DNA of 64,000 bases, taken from contig CP075365.1 in the NCBI GenBank assembly GCA_019454125.1, positions 2,588,249 to 2,652,248 on the forward strand, in the 5' to 3' direction. Shown here in pieces: positions 9,601 to 15,756 of this stretch (its first letter is position 1; the number at the start of each line of letters is the position of its first letter). The translations under genes and the position numbers were made by a program. Below the pieces are notes generated by a model, which was not told the origin of the DNA, did not search any database, and saw only the letters and a list, made by a program, of their open reading frames with translations. Source of the DNA: Fimbriimonadaceae bacterium (lineage in GTDB: Bacteria; Armatimonadota; Fimbriimonadia; Fimbriimonadales; Fimbriimonadaceae).

Positions 9601-10031
9601 CGCAAGATCATGGTGAGCACTGGGTCGGCGCTCGTGTCGAACTTGTCGACGATCGGCTTTTCGATCTCGCGGGGGAGCTCGCCGACCACGGAGTCGACCT
9701 TTGAGCGGACCTCGTTCAGGGCCGCTTCCTGATCCGCGCCGATCTCAAACCGGACGGCGACAGAAGAAACGCCCTCCTGCGAGGTGCTCGTCACCTCTTG
9801 CAGGTTCGCGACGCCGGAGACGACCTCTTCGATCGGGCGCGTCACCAGCGTGTTCACTTCGTCCGGGCTCGCGCCAGGATAAACGGTCGTGATCGTGACG
9901 AGGCCGAAGCTCACGTCCGGGTTCAACTCGACCCGCATGCTGCGGTAAGCGATGATGCCGAAAAGTAGCACCAGGCACATGCACATGAAGATGAACACGG
10001 GCCTTGTGATGGCGATGCGGGTTAAGCCCAA
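6621..10031 (-). CDS. RND-family efflux pump, inner-membrane permease (HAE1-like)
   Basis: A 1136-residue proton-driven drug or metabolite exporter of the AcrB/MexB class. It starts with the standard first helix (LTRIAITRPVFIFM) and the PN1 region (VTTVYPGASPDEV). TM4 keeps the proton-relay pair in GVMVDDSIVVIENIYRH (Asp409-Asp410), and TM10 keeps the Lys in LVGKNAILLVDYA. The protein is ~90 residues longer than usual. The excess is an extra hydrophobic segment at about residues 555-635, between the first half of the membrane domain and the second porter domain. It is the last gene of a four-gene operon, three bases after the adaptor gene. Confidence 0.95.
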   Translation of the reverse strand: MGLTRIAITRPVFIFMCMCLVLLFGIIAYRSMRVELNPDVSFGLVTITTVYPGASPDEVNTLVTRPIEEVVSGVANLQEVTSTSQEGVSSVAVRFEIGADQEAALNEVRSKVDSVVGELPREIEKPIVDKFDTSADPVLTMILRSKTLSNRQLRDLAENKLKDQFARVKGVANVSVGGGEVREIQVRLRPDKLEAYRLGIIDVRNAVQNAALNVPSGRIVAGDEEYTVRMLGEFKTPDQIGEMWVSLSDRSQQNAPVTAVKLRDIATIVDTNVERRSFSRLNGSDSVSMVVQKAKAGNAVEISSAIRTGDPSLIERLEQDYGIEFVVTTDAAKQISESLFDVQFAIGFGVLLVMAVIFVFLHNLRGMLIVAVSIPLCIFATLVALWAFGFTINNLSMLAISLAVGVMVDDSIVVIENIYRHLTMGEEPVEASINGRSEIGLAAIAITLADVVVFLPIGFMGGIVGQFYRPLGIGYAVAVMLSLLVSFTVTPMLASRWYRKGEDWEHPQGRFARWFERNWHRFSVAYRNTLAWCLDHRWFVFNLGFTALFSLFIFIGGSFAPSAQAAAMGQVRMIVVTTVIGLVAMIVTLLAQRRFMPQLLLAGALYGLAFPAAAVAGFAYGSWKGESVFKFAFLPPSDAAQVLVNVDLPTGSSLAATSAVVKDIEEIVMKHPQVHYVVSSLGSRSAGFGASSSGTNFALLTVTLYDKAALLDRLPWSKHDEKLRYVSDQSVAGDLLQQIGKVPGARVTVTAGSGFGFGAAIQMSFRSDDRERLLATAEKVRELLAAGAIKGVVSPDLSSKAGKPELRVVPDRARMAYADVSAAEVGGALRVMYEGDDTTKFRTGGQEYDIRVMMDRLDRDDPETLAKIPIAFRRNDPVYLTEVASIERGRGLDKIDRRDRQEEILLSADLLPGYAAGTVQGEIDNWMKKENLLPEQVTYRPLGQADAQAREVGYLFGALGLGLILVYMVLASLYDNLLYPFIIQLAQPQAMVGAILALVLTDKAFNIIGFIGIIALVGLVGKNAILLVDYANTLRARGFERREALLESGQTRLRPIWMTTLALVVGMLPIALAIGRGSEFRETIGITIIGGTILSTILSLLIIPCSYTIFDDLADTLGRVLKRRRPLPTLDEPLVP

Positions 10032-10034
10032 CCT

Positions 10035-11510
10035 TTACTCTCCTTGGGGTTGCGCTTGGCGCGCCTGGGTCGTGCCAGAAGCCGGCTGTTCGATGCGAAC
10101 GGGGGTGTCCTCGGCGACTTGGGTCTGCCCTCGCGTCATGACCTGGTCGCCAGTGGAAAGGCCGCTGATCTCAATCCGATTGCCCTGCTCGATGCCGAGC
10201 TGGACCTTCTTGCGCTTGGCTTTGCCGTCGACCACCACGAAGACGTAAGCGGTCTCACCGTCCCGGATGATCGCTTCCGAAGGCACCGTGAGGGCGCCCG
10301 TCCGCACGCCGGTTTGGATGACACCCTTGGCGAACATGCCCGGCTTCACCGCGTCCATGCGCTCGTCGATCCCGATACGGACGCTCACGAGGCGGCCCGG
10401 CCCTGTCGCCGAGGGCGAGACGGCGCGGACCGAACCGCGCAAGACGGTGTCCGGCAGAGCGTCCAGCCGCACGTCCACGGGCATGCCGACGCTCACCGAG
10501 CGGATCCGCGTCTCGGGCACGTTCGCATCGAAGTAAGACCCCGCCGCACCGACGATCTTCGCCACCACCGAACCCGGTGCGACGTAGGTGCCCGGCTGGA
10601 CCGGACGACCCTGGACACGGCCGCTGAAGGGCGACCGGATCGTGGCGTCGCTCAATGCCTTCCGGGCGATCTGGACGGCTTCCTCGGCGGCGCGAAGGTT
10701 CGCCTGTGCGGACTGGACCTGTTGCCGGGCGATCTCGTCGCCAGACCGGTCCGCCTTCGCGAGCCGCACGTTCTCCTCGGCCGCGCGGACTTCCTGTTGC
10801 GCGGACGCCAGGTCTTCAGGGCGCGTCGCATTTTGCACAAGGCTCTGGCTCTGAAGCGAGGCTTCATAAGCGGCGAGCGCGTTGGCATAGGCGTTCTGAG
10901 CCTGCTCGACTTCGACCTCGGCAATCGCGCCCTCGCGGAAGAGCCGTTGGGCGCGGTCGAGCGCCGCCTTGGCCGTGTCGAGGTCGGACTTGGCGCGCCG
11001 CACGGCCCATTCGGCTTGCTCGCGCTCCTGTGTCCGGGCGCCGTTCCGCGCCTTTTCGAACTGGGACTGAGCCTGGGCCAGCCGCGCCTCGGCCGCCCGC
11101 ACGGCAGCGGAGGTCCGTTGCGGCGAACGGTTCGCTTCCACCCGCGCTTGGTTCAAGGCGCTGCGCGCGGCCGAGGCCTGGGCAAGGACCTGCCGAAGCT
11201 GCGCGTTGAGGCTTGTCGTCTCCTGGGTCGCGATGGTTTGGCCCGCCGTCACCTGCTCCCCTTCTCGGACGAGCACGGAGACCAGCCGCCCCGGCACAGC
11301 CGGCCCGACGTCCGCCTCGTCGCTCGTGGCGATCGAGCCTGCCACTTCGATCGTCTCGCGCAGGTCCTCGATGCGGACCGCGGCGACCGTCACCGGGACG
11401 GTGGGGTCTTTGACAAGGGCTTCTGTCTGCTTTGCCTGCTCTTGGGCGGCGCGGTCGACACAGCCCGCTGCGGCGAGCAGGGCCAGAAAAACGAGCGAGA
11501 GGTTCCTCAT
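10035..11510 (-). CDS. RND efflux periplasmic adaptor (membrane fusion) lipoprotein
   Basis: A 491-residue adaptor that links the RND pump to the TolC channel. The signal peptide ends in LLAAAGC, so Cys17 is probably lipidated. The split lipoyl domain is visible at EGEQVTAGQTIATQET and ATIRSPFSGRVQGRPV. Between them lies a very long Ala/Gln/Arg-rich alpha-hairpin (about residues 110-300), longer than in AcrA. The beta-barrel and membrane-proximal domains follow (VPSEAIIRDGETAYVFVV). Its start overlaps the tolC-like stop by four bases, and its stop is three bases from the RND start. This indicates tight co-expression. Confidence 0.94.
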   Translation of the reverse strand: MRNLSLVFLALLAAAGCVDRAAQEQAKQTEALVKDPTVPVTVAAVRIEDLRETIEVAGSIATSDEADVGPAVPGRLVSVLVREGEQVTAGQTIATQETTSLNAQLRQVLAQASAARSALNQARVEANRSPQRTSAAVRAAEARLAQAQSQFEKARNGARTQEREQAEWAVRRAKSDLDTAKAALDRAQRLFREGAIAEVEVEQAQNAYANALAAYEASLQSQSLVQNATRPEDLASAQQEVRAAEENVRLAKADRSGDEIARQQVQSAQANLRAAEEAVQIARKALSDATIRSPFSGRVQGRPVQPGTYVAPGSVVAKIVGAAGSYFDANVPETRIRSVSVGMPVDVRLDALPDTVLRGSVRAVSPSATGPGRLVSVRIGIDERMDAVKPGMFAKGVIQTGVRTGALTVPSEAIIRDGETAYVFVVVDGKAKRKKVQLGIEQGNRIEISGLSTGDQVMTRGQTQVAEDTPVRIEQPASGTTQARQAQPQGE

Positions 11511-12871
11511 GGACTGTCCGGTTGCTGTTCCTTTTGGTTTGGAAGGGCGTCGCGCCCGAGAGCGCGCAAGAGGGCCGAGTATTCGGCCAGCACGTTGTAC
11601 TTCGCTTGCTGGACGTTGCCTTGGGCGGCGGTCAGGTCGGCCTGCGCCTGGATGACGTCGAGCAGGATGCCCGCGCCCTCGTCATAGCGCAGCTGGGCGA
11701 GCCGCAACGCTTCGCGCGCGAGCCGCTCGCTGTCCAGGGCCACGGTGTAAGTCCGTTCTGCGGTCAGGAACCGGGTGTGGGCGCCGAGGGTCTCCAGCGC
11801 GACCCCGAGGGCCTGCTGCTCCAGCCCGATGCGGGCCTGGCGCTCGTCTTCCCGGGCCGCGTCGACCCGGCCGCGCGTGATGCCCGAATCGAACACGGGC
11901 CACGAGAACGCCAGGGTCCCGATCGTTCCGTTGTCGTCCTGGCCGGCGGCAGGGTCGAAGACCCGCGTGTGGGTGGCGCTGAGGGCGAGGTCCGGCTGCA
12001 GGCTCGCCTGAGTCGCCGAGGCCAGGCGGTCCAGGCTGCGGATGCGGAACTGGGCGGCCTCCAATTCGGGCCGCGCTTGGATCGCCGCGCGGACCAGGCC
12101 CTCGGGATCCTCCGGGACCTCGGGCAAGTCGTCGATGGGCTGGGTCTGGAAAGGCGTGTCCACCGGCCGGGCCAGAAGGTTGTTGAGAGCCTGCTTGGCC
12201 GTGACCACGTTCCCCTGGGCTTGGAAGAGCGCCTGCTCCGTCTTGCGGACTTCGTTGCGGAAGCGCAGGACGTCGAAGTTCGGGATCGCGCCCTCCCGCT
12301 CGCGAACCTCGGCTTTTTCCTGCCGCTCCTGTGCGGCCGTCAGCGCCTCCTGCTGGACGCGGGTAAGCGCCTCGGCCTGCAGGATTTGGAAGTAGGCGCG
12401 CCGGACCTGGTCGTAAAGCGTGTTGCGATCGGCCGAATAGTTCGCGATCTCAGCCTGGCGCGAAAAGCGGAGCGCCTCCACCTGCTTGCGGGTGCCGCCC
12501 GAAAGGTCGAACGCTTGTCGGAGCGAGACCGAGGCGGTCTTCGAGTCGTTGGGGACGGAGGGCGTCGCAGCCGCCTGGGCACGCCCCTGGGGATCGAGGC
12601 TCACGCTCGAGCCCGAGTTCGAGAATCCGCCGCCAGATGAAACAGAGCCTTCGAACCGGGAATAGGCGGCCGAAAGCGAGACGGCAGGGCCGAGCGCGCC
12701 CCGCGCCGCACGGACTTGGTCTCCCGCCCTATCGATCCGCGACTGGGCGATCTGGAGCGCGAAGGAACTCTGCTCCGCAAGGGATAGGGCGTCGTTCAAG
12801 GTCAAGACGGGGCCGCCTTCCTGGGGCAGCGACACCTGCCAAAGGAGGAAGAAGGGGACGAGGGCGATCAT
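11507..12871 (-). CDS. TolC-family outer-membrane efflux protein
   Basis: A 454-residue protein with a short signal sequence (MIALVPFFLLWQVSLPQ) and two copies of the outer-membrane efflux protein repeat, rich in Ala, Gln, Arg and Leu as expected for a TolC alpha-barrel. Repeat starts are visible at LTLNDALSLAEQSSFALQIA and at EDPEGLVRAAIQARPELEAA. It should form the trimeric outer-membrane channel for the pump encoded downstream. The start overlaps the AbrB-type regulator by four bases. The C-terminus is Gln/Asp-rich with no extra domain. The length is typical. Confidence 0.94.
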   Translation of the reverse strand: MIALVPFFLLWQVSLPQEGGPVLTLNDALSLAEQSSFALQIAQSRIDRAGDQVRAARGALGPAVSLSAAYSRFEGSVSSGGGFSNSGSSVSLDPQGRAQAAATPSVPNDSKTASVSLRQAFDLSGGTRKQVEALRFSRQAEIANYSADRNTLYDQVRRAYFQILQAEALTRVQQEALTAAQERQEKAEVREREGAIPNFDVLRFRNEVRKTEQALFQAQGNVVTAKQALNNLLARPVDTPFQTQPIDDLPEVPEDPEGLVRAAIQARPELEAAQFRIRSLDRLASATQASLQPDLALSATHTRVFDPAAGQDDNGTIGTLAFSWPVFDSGITRGRVDAAREDERQARIGLEQQALGVALETLGAHTRFLTAERTYTVALDSERLAREALRLAQLRYDEGAGILLDVIQAQADLTAAQGNVQQAKYNVLAEYSALLRALGRDALPNQKEQQPDSP

Positions 12872-13101
12872 TGCTCCACCTCGAGCTGCTGGGCGACCTC
12901 GAGCTTTCTAGTCATCTCTTCCAAGAGGGCCTGGAAGGCCTCGATCTTTGCAACCATGAGTCCCTTCACCACGGGATCCCGCATTACGATCAGCTTGTCG
13001 CCGGCCTTGATTCCGAGATCGGCGCGGGCCTCGGCCGGAATCACGATCTGGCCACGCTCGCCAACTGTAGTCGCCCCGTAAAAGCACTTCTCAAGGTCCA
13101 T
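12868..13101 (-). CDS. AbrB/MazE/SpoVT-domain DNA-binding protein
   Basis: A 77-residue swapped-hairpin DNA-binding protein. The motif GERGQIVIPAEARADLGI followed by AGDKLIVMRD is the classic AbrB/MazE fold. A helical tail (AFQALLEEMTRKLEVAQQ) probably mediates dimer or tetramer assembly. It is the first gene of the efflux operon and overlaps the TolC gene by four bases. This position suggests that it regulates its own operon, probably through the direct repeats found just upstream. No toxin gene follows it, so a toxin-antitoxin role is unlikely. Confidence 0.9.
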   Translation of the reverse strand: MDLEKCFYGATTVGERGQIVIPAEARADLGIKAGDKLIVMRDPVVKGLMVAKIEAFQALLEEMTRKLEVAQQLEVEQ

Positions 13102-13110
13102 CTGAGCGGT

Positions 13111-13153
13111 CCGTTCGTACTTTTCATACGAATCGACCCGATCATACTTTCAT
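13111..13153 (-). promoter_or_regulatory. paired direct repeats upstream of the efflux operon (candidate operator)
   Basis: On the coding strand two similar blocks occur 10 to 52 bases before the regulator's start: ATGAAAGTATGATCGG (13153-13138) and ATGAAAAGTACGAACGG (13127-13111). Their starts are 26-27 bases apart. A TATGAT box lies in the first copy and could be a -10 element. The regulatory function is inferred. Confidence 0.5.
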
Positions 13154-13226
13154 GATGGCCTTCGAGATGGGCCCTGGGCACTTTCCGAGTTACGGACGTT
13201 CACGGACAAAGTTTCGGACCAAAAGA

Positions 13227-13251
13227 AAAGCCGGGCCTCTAGCCCGGCTTT
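13227..13251 (-). terminator. intrinsic terminator of rpsR
   Basis: A 10-bp perfect stem (AAAGCCGGGC / GCCCGGCTTT) with a five-base loop. On the minus strand it is followed by TTTTCTTTT. It lies just past the rpsR stop codon. Confidence 0.9.
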
Positions 13252-13257
13252 CTGCCT

Positions 13258-13659
13258 TTATTCTTCGCTGTTCGACTGTTGGGTCGACTCTGCTTCCTCG
13301 CGTCGCGGCCCTCGCTCGTAGTTCCGGGAGCGGGCGGGGCGCGGCTCGTCTGAGATGTCCGTCACCACGAACGGCAGGAGGGCCATCTCCCGGGCCCGCT
13401 TGATCGCGCGGGTGATCATCCTCTGCTGCTTCGCGGTGTTTCCGGTCTGGCGGCTTGGAAGGATCTTGCCCCGGTCGGTGAGGAAGCGGCGAAGGATCGC
13501 CACGTCCTTGTAGTCGACGTTCTCAATTTTATTGACGGTGAGGTAGCTGACTTTCCGGCGTCCCTTGCGCTTGGCTCGGCCTTCAGAACGCCCGTCGTCC
13601 ACCGCGGCCTTCTCAGCCAGCGGATCCATGCCCATCGGTCTCGTGCTTTCTTCGCTCAT
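13258..13659 (-). CDS. rpsR: 30S ribosomal protein S18
   Basis: A 133-residue small-subunit protein. The S18 core runs from [20 protein letters not shown] through [17 protein letters not shown] to [15 protein letters not shown], which is the normal length. It has a charged N-terminal extension of ~40 residues and a ~35-residue C-terminal tail rich in Arg, Glu, Ser and Gln. I placed the start at [10 protein letters not shown], about 35 bases downstream of an extended -10 promoter. Longer frames would include that promoter. The gene is monocistronic, without the rpsF, ssb and rplI neighbours common elsewhere. A GGCGCC-CCA-GGCGCC hairpin lies in the leader (13670-13684). Confidence 0.93.
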   Translation of the reverse strand: MSEESTRPMGMDPLAEKAAVDDGRSEGRAKRKGRRKVSYLTVNKIENVDYKDVAILRRFLTDRGKILPSRQTGNTAKQQRMITRAIKRAREMALLPFVVTDISDEPRPARSRNYERGPRREEAESTQQSNSEE

Positions 13660-13696
13660 TGGTCTCTCGGGCGCCCCAGGCGCCTGGCGGGCGAAA

Positions 13697-13709
13697 AGTA
13701 TAGCACCGC
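13697..13709 (-). promoter_or_regulatory. extended -10 promoter of rpsR
   Basis: The minus strand reads GCGGTGCTATACT, a TGnTATACT extended -10 element ending 37 bases before the start codon. The same 13 bases occur before rplU. No good -35 box is present. Confidence 0.7.
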
Positions 13710-13754
13710 GCCTGGGTTTTGAGCCTAGGGCGAATCCGCCAGGCAACTTTAACC

Positions 13755-13925
13755 GCGTCCAATATCTTGTTTCCCGCCAGGCCCGTGCTTAGGCCGGGCA
13801 GACCCGCCCGCAATGACGGAAGACCTTGCTTGGAGGCCTTCGGGCTTCCTAAAAGCTGGATCGCCCATCCAGTCCCATACGCACCCCTCCAGCCACAGGC
13901 CGGCCTTCGGGCCGGCCCCCCTTTT
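13755..13925 (+). ncRNA. candidate structured small RNA
   Basis: This non-coding stretch between rpsR and the clostripain-like gene holds four consecutive hairpins on the plus strand. They are CGGGC/GCCCG (13795-13810), a UUCG-capped seven-pair stem (13832-13849), CTGGAT/ATCCAG (13856-13872) and a UUCG-capped terminator (13898-13917). I recognise no known RNA family: it lacks the SRP AGCAG motif and is too short for tmRNA or RNase P RNA. No clear promoter was found; TATCTT at about 13772 is the best -10 candidate. No reading frame fits it. Confidence 0.4.
13898..13917 (+). terminator. UUCG-capped terminator-like hairpin
   Basis: GGCCGGCC-TTCG-GGCCGGCC followed by CCCCCTTTT. Its orientation fits plus-strand transcription, for which no protein gene exists upstream. 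It also separates the 3' side of the convergent clostripain-like gene. Confidence 0.7.
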
Positions 13926-13928
13926 AGG

Positions 13929-15749
13929 TTACGGGGCGACGGCGAGCCACTCGTCCCAGCGTGTGTCCTGCGCGAACTTCAACCGGATGTACTCGGAACG
14001 AAGCCCGACAAAGTCCGCGGCCCGGGAGAAGTCGATGGCGAGCCCGTTGCTGTGGCTGGACTGGCTGTTGTGCCCTTCCCAGACCACCGCCCCCTTCACG
14101 GCGCTTTCCACCGCCGTCGCCGCCTGGCCGACGTCGCTCGGGACGCCCGCCGCCTTCAGGCGCTGGCAAACGTCCACGAGGTCGCGGTAAGTCCGCAAGG
14201 AGGTCGGGCTGTACGATTGGCTCTGTTGCCGGCTGGTCGTGACGGCTGCGGCGACGGCGGCCCGGTTCAAGATCAGGGCCTCCGCCAGCGAATCCACCGC
14301 GCTTGCCACGGCGGGGAGCTTGCTCGTCTCAAGCACGCTCTGCGTGATCTTCCGACCGAGATAGCGGGGGTCCGTCACCATGCCGTCCACAAACCCTTTG
14401 GTCAGCGTGCGGGCCGGGGCGCTGGGGTTGTCCACGAAAGGCGCGAACACCAGGTGGTACGGATAGCCTTCGGCGGGCGGGCTTTCCTCGCTCCCGACGA
14501 TAAAGTCGGCGTGGCCCCGGGCTTCATAGGCGACCTCGGCCATCTGCATCAGGCTCGCGTCCCAGGCAATGACGTCGAAGTGTTGGCCGGCCAGCGCCTG
14601 ACCCATCTGCCAAATCTGGATCGAGGTGCCGTACTGGTCGTCATAGCTGAAGGCGCGGGTCCGGTCGCGCTCGGGCCGCCGCTGCCAGCCGTTGCCGTGG
14701 TTCCAGACCACGAGCACGTAGCGGTCGGCCGGATAGAACTGCTTGCCCCAGGCGATGAAGTCGTTCAAGGTCTGGGCCTGACCCATGTCTAGGTTGTCGC
14801 CCTGGACGTCCACCAGCTTGTCCTGGACAAGCTCGCTCTCGATCAGGTTCGGGTCGAGACCGGGCCGGACGAGGTACCGGCGGACACCGTCGAAGGTCGA
14901 GCCGGGGAAAGCGGACCGGCTCTGCTTCCATTGCACGACGAAGCGCACGTCGTCGTTCACCGCGACCTGCTCCATCTGGTTCATGTTGAGGTCACTATAG
15001 GGGTAGAGGTCGTTGGCCGCGTTCATATAGACCAAGACCGTCCACTTGCCCTGCTTGATGACGAACGGTTGCACCGTCACGGACGCGGTCGCGGAGACTC
15101 CATCGCCCACCGTGGCCCGGATCGATCCCGCCCCGGCCGTGGTGCCGGTGAAGAGGCCGGCCCCGTCGATCGTCCCGACCCCGCCGAGGACGGTCCACGA
15201 GAGGGACGGGGTGAAGCAAGGCACTCCGGAACTCCCGACCGCCGTGGCGACAAACCGCTTGGTCGTCTGCTCGCGCAAAGTCGCGCTCTTTGGCTGCACC
15301 GCCACGCGGGTGGGAGGATCGGCCGAGGTGGTCTGGACCGCGGTCTGGCTGGCCCGGCCGGTGCCGCAGAGGTCGACCACGACCGAAGCCGTGCCGAGCT
15401 TGGCGCCCTGGGCCCCCGCGCGGGCGTAGTTCGTGGCCCTGAGCTCGTAAACCCCTGGGGAAACGGCAAGGATGTTGAGCGAACTGCTCGACTTACCTGC
15501 CCTGTCGAAGCTGTCGGTCCGGACGACGCCGCCTGCCGCGTCCACGATCTGCACGACCTGCGAAGCCGTGGCCGGAGCCGATGCGCCCCAGACAGTGGAA
15601 TAGCTCACGTTCGCGACGGGGCTTCCCACGGGGCAGGTGTCCCCTAGGACCCGCGTGCGGCCAAGGTCAAGGCCAGAGCCCCCGCCGCCGCAGCCCCCGA
15701 CCAAGGAAAAAGCAAAACTACCAGCGACCAAAGGCCAGAAACGCCGCAC
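13929..15749 (-). CDS. clostripain-family (C11-like) lipoprotein, catalytic Cys replaced
   Basis: A 606-residue exported lipoprotein with lipobox LVGGC (Cys20), a Gly-rich linker and a Big-2-like Ig domain at about residues 145-228. The C-terminal part is related to peptidase family C11: it starts at KWTVLVYMNAANDL, and the catalytic His is kept in VVWNHGNGW (His351). The family's catalytic Cys, normally in a DACLM motif, is here WDASLMQMAEVAYE, with Ser399 encoded by AGC. The protein may therefore be an inactive binding protein or have unusual chemistry. It is divergent from the GGDEF gene, with almost no gap. Confidence 0.85.
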   Translation of the reverse strand: MRRFWPLVAGSFAFSLVGGCGGGGSGLDLGRTRVLGDTCPVGSPVANVSYSTVWGASAPATASQVVQIVDAAGGVVRTDSFDRAGKSSSSLNILAVSPGVYELRATNYARAGAQGAKLGTASVVVDLCGTGRASQTAVQTTSADPPTRVAVQPKSATLREQTTKRFVATAVGSSGVPCFTPSLSWTVLGGVGTIDGAGLFTGTTAGAGSIRATVGDGVSATASVTVQPFVIKQGKWTVLVYMNAANDLYPYSDLNMNQMEQVAVNDDVRFVVQWKQSRSAFPGSTFDGVRRYLVRPGLDPNLIESELVQDKLVDVQGDNLDMGQAQTLNDFIAWGKQFYPADRYVLVVWNHGNGWQRRPERDRTRAFSYDDQYGTSIQIWQMGQALAGQHFDVIAWDASLMQMAEVAYEARGHADFIVGSEESPPAEGYPYHLVFAPFVDNPSAPARTLTKGFVDGMVTDPRYLGRKITQSVLETSKLPAVASAVDSLAEALILNRAAVAAAVTTSRQQSQSYSPTSLRTYRDLVDVCQRLKAAGVPSDVGQAATAVESAVKGAVVWEGHNSQSSHSNGLAIDFSRAADFVGLRSEYIRLKFAQDTRWDEWLAVAP

Positions 15750-15756
15750 CTCCCGT

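Noticed and set aside
12868..13101. Antitoxin of a toxin-antitoxin pair
   Set aside because: The MazE-like fold is present, but the coupled downstream gene is TolC, not a toxin.
13755..13925. SRP RNA or T-box leader
   Set aside because: Short resemblances (CCGTGCT, AACCGCG) only; the conserved SRP AGCAG region and T-box core are absent, and no gene follows on the plus strand.
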